Of a stretch of DNA of 64,000 nt, positions 22,155 through 33,287 are shown one piece after another. The translations under genes were made by a program, and so were the position numbers. This DNA is from Viridothelium virens. Taxonomy: Eukaryota > Ascomycota > Dothideomycetes > Trypetheliales > Trypetheliaceae. A model generated the notes under the pieces. It did no database searches. It was given only the letters and a program-made list of their open reading frames with translations, and was not told where the DNA came from. Each line of letters opens with the position of its first letter. Positions within the stretch are counted from its first letter, which is position 1. Where the stretch lies: positions 62,001-126,000 of the forward strand of contig ML991809.1 in NCBI GenBank assembly GCA_010094025.1, read 5' to 3'.

Positions 22155-22788
22155 AAAAGACATGCAATATCATGTCGTCATATCGGCATGTTGCCTATCT
22201 TGCTGTGGGAGCGCAATTTCGCTCACTGTAAGGTACAAAGTCCTAAAAAGGAAAATTAATTGTCGTCACCGTGACTCGAAGCTAAGTGCAATCGTGAGTC
22301 CTATTGAGAGAAGGAAATGGCTTGTACATCACAGTGGCATACTACCCGTGCGGTGATCACCAGTAGTCAACAAAGGATCTTCCGCTCGCATAGAGGTCAA
22401 GCCCCGTGCAGCAGTCTGTCGGAATATCTTCAAGAAAAGGAAGAAAAGGAAAAAAAGGAAGGGAAGATGGGCAAAAAGGTCAGGCACGAGTGCCCTATGA
22501 AAAACCCCTGGAGCGGAGTTTTCTCAAACAGGCCTACATACCTACATAGTACGGAGTACGTACATTAGATATAACCCACTGCACCACCGAAGCGGCTTCG
22601 TGTGCCCAGTGCAATAGAAGAATGTAGCTCACTTATATAGATAGAAACTACGAGCCCCAATATTGACCACATAAATATTTAGCATTTTCGCTTACGGACT
22701 CTAGCCCTGGAGGCTTCCTCCTCCCCAGACTGGTTAATTAAATAATTAAATACTCTTGTTGTGCCTGGTTTCGTGACGCGACGGTCCG
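22155..22788. other. spacer between convergent MFS gene and LAA1
   Basis: A 634-bp spacer with 3' flanks of both genes, including purine-rich (AAGGAAG) and AT-rich stretches and a TACGGAGTAC palindromic element near 22550. No gene is supported. Confidence 0.45.
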
Positions 22789-25700
22789 TCAGGCATCAAA
22801 ATTCATCTTCAAGGCAATTGTCGGCTCCCGACCATCCCCTCTGTTGCTCTCCTCTCGACCTTTCGAACCAGCCCCACCTTCTCGAATAATCTCCTCCATA
22901 AAACCTCTTTCGGCTTCAGGCAAGCTTCCCACCAAGCTCCGGAATGCCTGTTGATTTGTGCTTGCGAGTTCGAGAAGACGCGCGGCCGTCTCGGGGTATC
23001 CTGATTTACCTTCTACTTTCGCTCGCGAGAGCAACGCCGGCACAAGCAGGCCAGTGAACAAAAATATTTGCGAAGAATCCATGAATTTGGCGGACGCTGT
23101 GAGCGTGTGGGTGACAATGGTACGGCTATCGTCGAGCCCTTCGAGTTCGGACGAAGTGACGACGAACTGGAGAAGGCTGGGGATCAGACGTCGGGCAATC
23201 GCCGAAGAGGCTGCTGATTTGGGCTGAACCGAAAGCAGAGACCGTATGCAATTTGCTGCCACATTCGTGGTCGTGGGGTTCCCGAGGCATTCAATGACCT
23301 TTCCGACCAAAGCAGGGATGAAGGGCCCACTTGCTGGGAAGATGGTGGACGTCGAGGTCAACAAGATCGTCGATGCCAAGAGCGCATTCTTTTCGCACGC
23401 CAGAGATGCCTCATTCTCGCGTTTCTGGGCATTCTTGAGAATTGTCAGAAACGTAGACAGCGTCCTGCATATTTGCTCTATTGTCGTACTTTGCGCCTGA
23501 AGAGCAAGACTTCCGACGAAGCGTTTGAAGATTGGTAACGCTTGCGGGACAACAGCCACCTGGCACGATCCAGTGGCCAGAATTTTGGAGAAGATATGAA
23601 GGATGCATGCGTGTAAATCAGTCCTGATAATGGTTGGGAATACTTCTGCCACATCCACGAGAGCATCGAGTGAGAGCCGGATAAGTGATACCGCTTCATC
23701 TGACATCTCGGCAGGAGGTCTGCTGTTATTGCTTTCGGCAAGACCGGGTATGAGGCCGGCCAAGACAAGTACTATGATCTTAGTCAATTCGAACAGCTGA
23801 TCGATGTCCTCTGATATGTTTTCCTCCTCACTCGTGCCATTGCTCGGTCTCGCAGAAGGGTGGCCGAGAGATAAATTCCTAACTAGCTCAACAATGACGG
23901 CTTGCACGTCCAAGCCCTCTGTGAGAACTAGTCTATCTAACATATCCATTGTTTCGGAGAAGACGACATCCTTATAGATTGCGTGACCGGATACTGATGG
24001 ACGTAGGATCTTCTTCAAAGCTTGAAGTATGTCCAAGTTTCGTTGCTTCGTAGTGACGACGTCATCGCTAGGTCGTGCTGCCAGGGCTTCAAAGGCAACA
24101 CCGAAGAGCAAGAAGAAGAATGCGACAGGCTCGTTGCGGTAGTCAATATCGCTCAAGCGACGCTGAGTACCGTCCGTCATTGAGCCGTCAGCTTTACCAT
24201 CGAGAGCTTCGAAGACTACGTCACTGCCTTCATCGATTAGGCTCGCTATCGCTTCGACAAGATTTAGCCATGATGATTGGTAGAACTAGTCTCGTTAAGG
24301 TTTTAAAGTTATATGGGAATTGAGAGGTCAACATACCCTTAATAAGGTCTCTCTATTCAGGGCAGAATAAATCGAGTCCAGGTCGCCTGGCTGCATCATG
24401 GCTGTTGAGATAGAAGAGGGATCAGGCTGGAATTTGAGACGTGCATACTCCTTCAAGGACGACAGCCAGAGAGGGGTTAACTTTCCGATCTGTGGCGCTA
24501 CGACATCTTTCAGGTACTTCTGCTCAGTACTGGCTACCTGCAACTCTGCCCAAGCAGAAAAGACGGCCATTCGAACCATGACTTGCGCATTGGAGCTAAG
24601 ACCCTTGAGATCACCAATGGTGGATGTCTCGGCCTCCTCTGAAAAGCTTTCGATGGCAGCCACCAGGAGCTTGAGAATACGGCCCATGCGGTCCACATCA
24701 GTGACGATACCAGTGGCAATGAAGGTGGCGCACACATTGACTGCGGCTGCAGCAAGCTCAGGAGAGGAATCCGATGCAAAGGCAGGAGTAAGCGCAGAGC
24801 TGATCTGAGCCTGATATTGTTCGAGCAGCGACGCTTCAGCAAAATCCGGATCCGGAGTACTACCAAAAAGCTATTTACTTAGGATTAGCTTTTCATGGGC
24901 TGGCACGTCCTCTGGGGAGCTTACCTTCAAAAGTTGGTCAATAATGCGAAGACCAATAATCCTCAGATCGACAACACCTGCTGTTGAAGCCGAAAATGCT
25001 ATTCTAATCACGTCACCAATCTTTTGCTGAAGTTGTAACTCTGCGGAAGACTCCTGGCGCATCGCCGAGTCCTTGGCGATCATGGAAACCAGAGTGCTAA
25101 GGCATTCCATGACAAACGCGCGGACCTGCCAGCGCAGTAATTCAAGGCCAGAAGAAGGTTCAGCGTCACCCGCGTCTTTTGCATTACCAGAAGCAGCAGC
25201 AAATCCAGCAACCTCTTCATCTTGTAGATCTACTGTTGCCGTCTGTTTAGGTCCTGCTGTCGTTGGAGGCTTCTCTTGACGAGCTCTAGTTCTTGTAACG
25301 ATTTTATGGCATCGCTGGACCCACTCTTCAGTCTCACTAATCCCAGTTTGGTGAAGCCAGTTCTGGAAAATATTTCTCACAACCTCGTGGTCAGGGTTAG
25401 CCTCGAGAATTGCCCATAGATCATCCTCGAGTCGTTGGTCTGCAGAACGAAGTACGTCTCGAACGTCTCGTCGCATGATATTATGGAGTCCCTCAATGCC
25501 TGCGTTTCGAATTGTGGGACTTCTTGAAATAAGAGCATCCTGCAAATTGCGGACGTAGGCTGCAAAGTCCATGTGTCCAGGGGCGTATACAGCTAAATGC
25601 TCCAAGCATATGAGACTGCTCGCGACCAGCGACGAGTCCTGTTCATGCTGGTATTGTTCTACCAGTTTCAGGATCAGCTCCCGGTTCTTCGTCATATCCT

Positions 25701-28700
25701 GGAGATCCGGCCCCAAGAGATTGATGATACTGTCAGTACAGCGAGCGACAGCAGCCGGGGTCGAGAGTTCCATCTCTAAATTAGATGAAGCCTGAGAGCT
25801 GGCCTCATTGCTGTGGGATTCCATTACGTAGAGCTGGGCTATAAGGCCTAGAGTGCTCGATACGAATCCGGAAAAGGTCAGACCAGCCGAATCTGCGACT
25901 TTGGATAACGCATCTAAGGCCCAGAAATGCACCGAGGGATGTGGGTCGCTTGCGAGCGACATCAGTATCCCGAGAATGCTCTTGAGATGGTAACCAGCTG
26001 CCATTCCACCCAGTTGCGAGTGTATGCAGCCCAAAGCCAGTGCACAACCAGATCGCGCATTTGGATCGCGGTCCGATACAACCAGATCAATTAGGTGCTT
26101 GACTTCTGAGGTAGTGAAATTTGTTCCAGAGCTCTTGCAAAGCCGTCCTAGAGCTTGAGCAGCAATATTTCGTACGTATTCATCTGAGTTGGTGATGAAT
26201 ATCTACGGATTGGTTAGCCACGGAATAATGAAATCGGAGTCTTGGACCGTTACCCGCAGAAAATCCTGGATCTTCTTCTCTACCTTAGGGCTTCTCAGGT
26301 CTCCTCGTGCGAAAGACGTATCATTGACAGCAACCTTGAGAGCAGCAAGGAATGCTGTAGCAATGTTAACAGTGATGGCGGCCTTTCTAGCCGGATCTCT
26401 TTGTAGACTGGTGGCCGACAAAAATGAAGACAGTTGCTCCAGTACGCTGGACTGAACGGCAGGCGTCTGTAAAGGCAGAGAGACTCCAAAGAGCTCGATT
26501 CCAGCATCTACGACTTGGGTAGACGGCGGATTAGGTTCACGAGAATTCGACTGCTCGGAAATGTACAAGAGAAGAGCATCATGCTCTCTTGCTCCACAAA
26601 GTGGCGACAGAAGCTAACCAATCGTTAAAGATGCCCGGAAAATTCGATGACATGGCACTTACAGTACGGCTAACGTCTGTTTCTGGTCCCGGCTCTGTCA
26701 ACCATTGAGTGCGCAAGGAACTCTGCTGTTCTCCTGAAAGCGGCTCCACTTCAAAGCCAGACACAAGGCCTGAAACCCCGAATCCGCAATTGTCCCCTAC
26801 GTTCCACAAATTATCAAAGTTTCCAGCAGAACTTGCTATTGAGGCGCTTAATGAACTCGGAGCATAATTCTCTGGATCGGCAAAAGCCGAAATAGCAAGC
26901 GGCAAAAGGTTAGTTTGTAGGATCGATTCTTGGCTCGAAGGGGAAGTTGATGATAGGAGATTAGTGAAGCACTGCAGAACCCGTCTCCGAACCATGATGT
27001 CGTAATCATATAGTTGGAGTGCTGGGGATAGTCGTGACGCCACCTCCTCCTGAGTCTTCTTTTGTGGTAGGCTCTGCAGGAATGAGACAGTGTTTTCAAG
27101 CATAATAGCTAATCTCTTCGAAACGTCTGCCGTCAGGATCCTGCTATTGAACTTCAAAAATGCTAGTATAGACCCCAACGCGCAATCTCGGACATGCGCG
27201 AGGAAGCTCAGTTCAAGAAGACCTCTTTGCGCAATATTGTCCTTTGTCAATGGTTTGGGTAAGGCATTCTTCCAAAGAAGTAAAAATTGAGACAAGTGCA
27301 TTTTGACGAAGTTCGGGCCCAAACGCATCAAACCGCCAATTAAGATCCACGCGACCTGGATCTGCGTGCTTGAGATGCGCAAATCGGAACTTCCACTAGA
27401 CTTTAGAAGTGTCGTTGCTTGAGAGAGAAGTTGTGCATAGACGTCCACGGAACCGTACAGCGGGCGTTCACTGCTTGTGCTAAGCACCGCCGCCAAGCCG
27501 TGAGCGAACCCTATGCATTTACGAGGCGCTTTTCTCTGGCCTGATAGAAGTCCAAGCTCACGATTGACGCTATTCATACATACTGTCAAGGATGGAAGCA
27601 TTTGCTGAGGACATGCTAGTACGAACGCTTGCAGGCAATTAGCCGCGTAAATCTGCACAGTGTAACTTGGATGTTGAAGGACCTGCAACAAACCATCGCG
27701 GCAAATATCCGATATCGCATTTGTAGACGAGCCTAGATCGTGCATCAAACCTGTTAAAGCACTAAGGCATCCAATCAAGGCTTGCTTCGATGGTTCCGGT
27801 CGTTCACGCAAGGCCTGGGGATAGTCTTTTAGAATGTCGTTTACCAGGAACTTGGCCGCCTTGAGTTGACCGGCCTCACTCATGATCTCTTTGCCAATGA
27901 CGTCTTCCAAGACGATGCGAACATATCTACGCGTTGTCAAAAGGCGGTATCTGTTATGTGTGTTACTTGGATGATTCAACAAATCATTGAACAGATGTCG
28001 AGCGATCTCCGCGTAGCCATTTTCAACAACCGTGTCTCCTAAGTGATGAAAGACTTTCGCATAGCACAGCGCAAGACTAGCTCTAGCTCTATGGCTTGTA
28101 GCTGGTCGGCAGTAGTGTGAAGATAGCTGACGAAGAATGTCCGAAAGGCTGAATGATAGTTGCGTAGCAGGCTTCGATATAGCTGGAGATTCCGGGCGCT
28201 CAATATCAGCATCATCCGCGTCACCATTCGGTTGAGTCTTTGCGGCCTTTTTAGGTTTCTTAAGGCGGGGAACATCGTCTTTCATAGGGGACTCAGAATG
28301 ACTCTTGGCCAGGGAGGTCGCGAGAGCTGAAGCTGCCGCATGCCGCACTTTGACTGAAGAGCTGTCAATTGCTCGCCAGATAGCATTCTGAAGTCTCTCG
28401 TAATCATTTGAGTTATCGAAGTACGTCGTCTCTGATATTAGAGATTCGAGGCAGACGCAAGCAGCTGCCTGAACAAATAAGGATTTATCGGTAGCAGCAA
28501 CTCTAGCCTGCTTCCAGATATCTCTTGCAATAGCCTCGTCGACCGAATTCTTAATTCCGACAATCACACGCTTTAAAGCCTTGAAGGTTGAGCCTCGACA
28601 ACCCGTGTGTGTGCTCTTCAGCAATTTGAGAATGCTTGAACAGGCCAGACCTGACAGTCCAATAGCACTTTCTCCAGCAGTCTCAAATACCATTCCCAGG

Positions 28701-29098
28701 CAATGCGTTGCAGCATGTTTCGCATGGATATCTTTGTCTATTTTGCCGGTATTGACCACCGCAACAAGCTCGTTTATGGACTCGAATAGAATTTTCCTGT
28801 TCCCCTTCTCGAGAACTCCTCCAAGACTTCGCCCAATGTTCGTACGGATTGTCCTCGTTGGCAGTGGAGAAGACAGACCAATGATTTTGAAGACCTCCCT
28901 TTTGACGGAGGCTTGGCTTGCTGAAGCGGCATCGGAGTCGAGTCTGTCGACATACTTGGCCAGGTCCGCGGTAAAGCTAAGAAGTAGTAGATCTTGTTGT
29001 TCCGAAGGAAGAGAGTGTAGCTTCTTCAGATCAAGCTCAGGAGAGGTTGACGGAGTAGCACCGTCAGGCTTGGGCACTTCTGGCTCTTCGGTGGCCAT
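22789..29098 (-). CDS. LAA1: HEAT-repeat trafficking protein LAA1/HEATR5
   Basis: Five exons on the minus strand (29098-26663, 26613-26254, 26202-24925, 24870-24337, 24285-22789) encode 2,034 residues. All four introns are 49-54 nt and phase 0. The length matches yeast Laa1 and animal HEATR5. The chain is made of helical HEAT repeats throughout. Recognisable blocks are SLGGVLEKGNRK, HAATHCLGMVFE, YVRNIAAQALGRL, DRDPNARSGCALALGCIHSQLGGMA, FWALDALSKVADSAGLTF and LYSALNRETLLR-type (here IYSALNRETLLRFYQSSW) near the C-terminal third. Laa1/HEATR5 is a clathrin-adaptor AP-1 accessory factor at the trans-Golgi network and endosomes and also binds dynein-linked adaptors in animals. The splice junctions are supported by the unbroken HEAT pattern. 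It shares a 210-bp promoter with TACO1. Confidence 0.92.
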
Positions 29099-29308
29099 GG
29101 TATATTCTTAGACATATTGATTAATTTACCATATTTGCGGTTTGACTTCGCGTCTCGACAAGGTTTCAATGCTGGTGGTCTTGAGTTGTGAAGAAAGCTT
29201 GCGATTAACCTGTACGGTGGTGGTGCAGTCGCTTCATCCTAGAATGCGGAAAAAAGTTTGGAGGGTATCTCATTGGTTGGCGCATGGTTTCGAGCCATAT
29301 CTTCTTCA
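29099..29308. promoter_or_regulatory. short bidirectional promoter region, LAA1/TACO1
   Basis: The divergent starts at 29098 (minus) and 29309 (plus) are 210 bp apart, so promoter elements must be shared or overlapping. No TATA box was recognised. Confidence 0.5.
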
Positions 29309-30274
29309 ATGCTACAAATGCTCTCTAGAAGCCCACGGGGAGTCTCGTCATGTTTAAGAGTCTCATCACGAGATCGTCATAATGTTCTACAAAACACACG
29401 CAGGCTATCGTCTTACCCACCTCTCCAATCTGGACACAACCGATGGTCGACCATAAAGCATGATAAAGGCAAGAATGATGCTGCGAAGAACAAGCAAAGA
29501 TCTACACTAGCGAACGAGATAGCATCTACATCGAAATGTATGCTCATATCTCTGTCTATCCGTAGAGGGAATAAGACTCATTCTTGAGATTCAGTGCATG
29601 GCCCTGATCCTAATAGCAATCCACATCTCGCCGCGATCCTTGGCACTGCCAAGAAGGCAGGCTTTCCAAAGGCATCGATTGAAGCAGCAATTGCGCGAGG
29701 GCAAGGCATTTCGCCTTCTGGCGCAACGCTGGAGTCTATCATGGTTGAAGCGATGATACCACACTCCGTCGCTGTTGTCATCGATTGTCAGACCGACAAC
29801 AAATCACGAACGCTCCAGGAGGTACGATTGTCAATCAAAGAGCACGAGGGTACAGTGACGCCCACGAGCTACCTTTTCACAAAGGCAAGCAGAATTATAT
29901 TCCAAGCCAGGGAGGATATACACGCAGAGACTGCACTGGAGACAGTATTGGACCTCAACGTCATGGACGCTTTCGATGACGATGAGGGTCGCGTCATTAT
30001 GTTGACTGAACTAAACGAGACGTTTGCAGTCACAGAAAGGCTTGAATCACAACATGGGCTACAGGTCGGAAGCTGTGATATAGTATGGGAACCCAACAAA
30101 GATACTATGGTTGAGTTGGGAGAAGAAACAACCTTGGAAAGACTAGACCATTTCATGGGTGAGCTGCAAGAAAAGTTTGGTGTACAAGCAATCTATGTCA
30201 ATGCTGCACAGGGGAAAATAAGCGATACTCTTTGGGCGGATTTCCGCCAGAAGTTTGGACAGTATAGACCGTAA
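29309..30274 (+). CDS. TACO1: mitochondrial YebC/TACO1-type translation factor
   Basis: Two exons, 29309-29537 and 29595-30274, encode 302 residues across a 57-nt intron. Residues 1 to about 45 are rich in Ser and Arg with few acids (MLQMLSRSPRGVSS...), a mitochondrial targeting sequence. The YebC fold starts at SGHNRWSTIKHDKGKNDAAK and continues with HGPDPNSNPHLAAIL, KKAGFPKASIEAAIARGQG, EAMIPHSVAVVIDCQTDNKSR and an acidic C-terminal domain. YebC/TACO1 proteins act on mitochondrial ribosomes, easing translation of particular messages such as COX1 or proline-rich stretches. The junction restores TSKLHGPDPN. A second in-frame ATG lies at 29318. PET100, another respiratory-chain factor, is convergent next door. 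Confidence 0.92.
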
Positions 30275-30585
30275 TCATACAATAGACTGTCCCGCATCCA
30301 AAATGCAAAACCCATCATCGATTCCCTCTTCTTTCTCCGATCTCTAGTGGAGAGGCCGGGATAGCAGTAACACGACCTGTCTCGTTTTCTCAACCCATGA
30401 CCAACAAGCATTTATTGGAACGCTTGTGCGGGCTGAATGAGCCACCACAGGGAGATGAGACCAAGATGTTGCGTACTTCGCGTTGGACTGAGTCTGGACA
30501 TCCGTGGCGATGACGGTAATATTGTCGTTGGACAGAAATGGCGCGCGATGCTGCTGCTTTGAATTCTCCCCAACCTTTCTATCAG
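30275..30585. other. spacer between convergent TACO1 and PET100
   Basis: A 311-bp 3'-to-3' spacer; nothing is recognisable. Confidence 0.45.
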
Positions 30586-30919
30586 CTACCGTTCTTCGAC
30601 GCTCTCGGTCTTCTCTGCCTCTGCCTCCATCTGCTTTTCAGCTTGCATCCTTTGATCCCGCACAGCCAACCTCCGAGCCTTCAGTCTTGATAATTCGTTC
30701 TGGATCTCCTCCTTTTCGAAAGGAATCTTATGGGTTTCCCCTTCCTTTGGCCAGAAATCGGGTGTGTTGAATTTACCATCAAGATTGGTCCCAAAATAGT
30801 ACATGATGCTAATTGGAAACAGAATGTACATGCCAAACTAGTTACAACATTAGTATATTCCTTTTACTGGTAGAATACTTCCGACGTACCTTGAAGACTT
30901 CAAGATTAGGACCACCCAT
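30586..30919 (-). CDS. PET100: cytochrome c oxidase assembly factor Pet100
   Basis: Two exons on the minus strand, 30919-30890 and 30837-30586, separated by a 52-nt intron with a TACTAAT branch site, encode 93 residues. The product begins MGGPNLEVFK-FGMYILFPISIMYYFG, the Pet100 signature: a short N-terminus and a single membrane helix. NTPDFWPKEGETHKIPFEKE follows, then a charged coiled-coil tail. Pet100 is an inner-membrane protein that helps assemble complex IV subunits after their synthesis. The first exon codes only ten residues, so the start is easily missed by ORF scanning. Confidence 0.92.
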
Positions 30920-31387
30920 TGCGGACTTGGCGGAAAAAGCTCATAGGTCGGCAGTCCAAGAAAAGATCTTGCAGTTCCTTAACTAGTCACGCGTATCTTG
31001 CGCGGGATAAATGAGGCATTGGGAATCGCGCGTTGGCTCATCGGCTGCAAAGAATGAAGAAATGAATTTGAGTCGTGATCCTTGACGGACCTACATAATG
31101 GAACATTTTACGCCACAGAGCTACGCCACATCGACCGGCCCGTGCCTTCACTTCCGGCCTCGGCACGATAATGCGAGGCCAGCAACCCTGGGCCGAGGAG
31201 CTTTATCCCCGCCCTTCCATCATTGGCCCTGCAATGATTATTGTTTAGTGGAGGAGTCGTGAATTTATGATGGCTTCCGGAATCTCCATCGGATATTGCA
31301 AGGCTTTTTAACATCTACACTTTCTTGTCCTTCACATACAATTCAAGAAGCCCAAGGGAGAGAGATATTGCGTGGGCAAGATTAGCC
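30920..31387. promoter_or_regulatory. shared upstream region of divergent PET100 and ECI gene
   Basis: A 468-bp region between divergent start codons, containing leaders and promoters of both. No specific site is assigned. Confidence 0.4.
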
Positions 31388-32255
31388 ATGTCTACCGACG
31401 TGATTAAGCTGGAGATCCGCGGCAAGATTGCTATAATAACCATTGATAACGAGAAGAAGCTCAATGCTCTCAATCAGGACGGGTACTATGCATTGGCAAC
31501 TGCGATGCACAAAGTTGCAGCTCGAGATGACGTATATATCACAGTTCTCACTGGCAAAGGCCGGTTCTTCTCAGCGTAAGTCCATCGCACCGATTCCAGC
31601 CTGGACATGTCTCAATTTACTAATGACCTCCAGTGGGGCAGACGTGACAACCCAGCGCTCGGTACCCCAAGGAGAAGATCCTCGAAGAACCTTCCTTCGA
31701 AGTTTTGTGAGCAATAATATGCATATCACGCATGCCTTCTACACGCACCCAAAAATCCTGGTTACGGCGCTCAATGGCCCTGCTGTGGGACTCTCCGCTG
31801 CTTTGACAGCCCTCTCCGACTTCGTTTATGCCGCGCCTCATACGTTTCTACTCACGCCTTTCAGTTCGCTTGGTCTTGTTGCTGAAGGCGGCGCCAGCCA
31901 GGCGTTCGTCAAGCGTTTGGGAATCAGCAAGGCCAATGAGGCATTGATAATGAGCAAACGCATTACATCAGAGGAGCTGGTGCACACAGGATTCGTGAAT
32001 AAGATCTTCGATACCGGCAAGGATAGCGACAAGTTTCTGGCTGAGGTTCTAAAAGAGATTGACGAGAGGATGGGTGACCACTTGAACAGTGACAGTATGG
32101 TGAAAATCAAGGCATTGATTAGAAAGCCAGATATGGATGTGTTAGACCGCCAAGGTGTGCTTGAAGTCATGGGCGGACTGGAGCGTTTTCTCTCTGGTGT
32201 ACCACAGGAGGAGTTCAGGAAGATTGCCAGTGGAGAGAAGAAACATAAGCTATGA
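31388..32255 (+). CDS. peroxisomal enoyl-CoA isomerase/hydratase-family enzyme
   Basis: Two exons, 31388-31575 and 31634-32255, encode 269 residues; the 58-nt intron has a TTTACTAATGAC branch. The crotonase fold is clear: IAIITIDNEKKLNALNQDGY, VLTGKGRFFSAGADV (oxyanion-hole segment, restored by splicing), LVTALNGPAVGLSAAL (second oxyanion-hole segment), then FSSLGLVAEGGASQAF with the likely catalytic Glu. This layout fits delta3,delta2-enoyl-CoA isomerases (Eci1 type), which move double bonds during beta-oxidation of unsaturated fatty acids. The C-terminus ends KHKL, where HKL is an accepted variant of the peroxisomal targeting signal PTS1. A hydratase role cannot be excluded. Confidence 0.87.
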
Positions 32256-33287
32256 GACAGGTCTACTCAAGAGGTACTTACGTGTAGGATTACGATGATG
32301 AAAAGAGGTTCACTATTGGAGACCACAAATTATCTCAGCTAGGAGGCCATTCGTCAATCATGAATAAACTGTGCATACCCATGGTTACAGTTCCGACTAA
32401 TAGGTACATGCACGGCCAGCTCGGGGTCGTTCTTTGGTGTTCGTCTCGAGCAGAATCTCAGGCAGAAAGACCTGCTTCACTGGGATTGAACTGAAGAGCC
32501 GCAGGAAGAACTCTTTATGTGTTTTAGTCTGGGCACCTCTCCAGCGGCAACTTTGGCTACATCCTTTGCATGCTTGGACGGTTGCGGCAGTTCATCCAAG
32601 CTGCATTTTCACATCTCCCGAAGAGCTCCATTCTTTAGGATGTCTCAAGTTGTCCACATGCGAACGCCCACGGGACTGTGCTTTCTATTTTGTCTCTGCA
32701 GTATAAGCGACAAAATATTTCACGCTCTGGATGGACAAGGCAGTCCATGCTCTTTCTAGTCCCGCTCCATGGAACTCTTTTCTTATTCCAAAATGGAGCG
32801 CACGATCTATTTTCTTCTTCATCCGTTTGCGGTTTACACAACACTCTGTGCACTGCTGAGTTCGTGCTGTAGTTCTTTGTTTTCACCTGCCATTATGATC
32901 GACCTCGGTTCTTTTTGCACATCATCGGTAGTAAGAAAACCTAGATCGACTGATTCTAGAAAGTGATGATCATACGCTTTCTCGAGAGACATCTTCTACT
33001 ATTATGCATAGAACAGGCCGGCTCCTTGAGCTGGACATTTCTTCTATTTTCATATGTGAGCACCTCATTGTGTTCACAGATCTCCGGACGAGATTTCCCT
33101 ATTGCTCCTCAGTACAGAAATTCAGAGTATGAGTTATCTGAAACTAGAAAGTCCCTGAAGTTTGAGTATTGTTTCTTTGATCCTCTCGTGCAGACAAAGC
33201 TTACGACATTCTCCCAGGAATCTCACCAAGTTTGCAATATGAGTTGAGTGCCCATCCTTCACCTGCGACGTGCACACGACTTTGACG
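32256..33287. other. intergenic spacer upstream of aquaporin-like gene
   Basis: About 1 kb with only short, mutually overlapping ORFs on both strands. None has a domain or a plausible splice partner. It should contain the aquaporin promoter. Confidence 0.45.
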
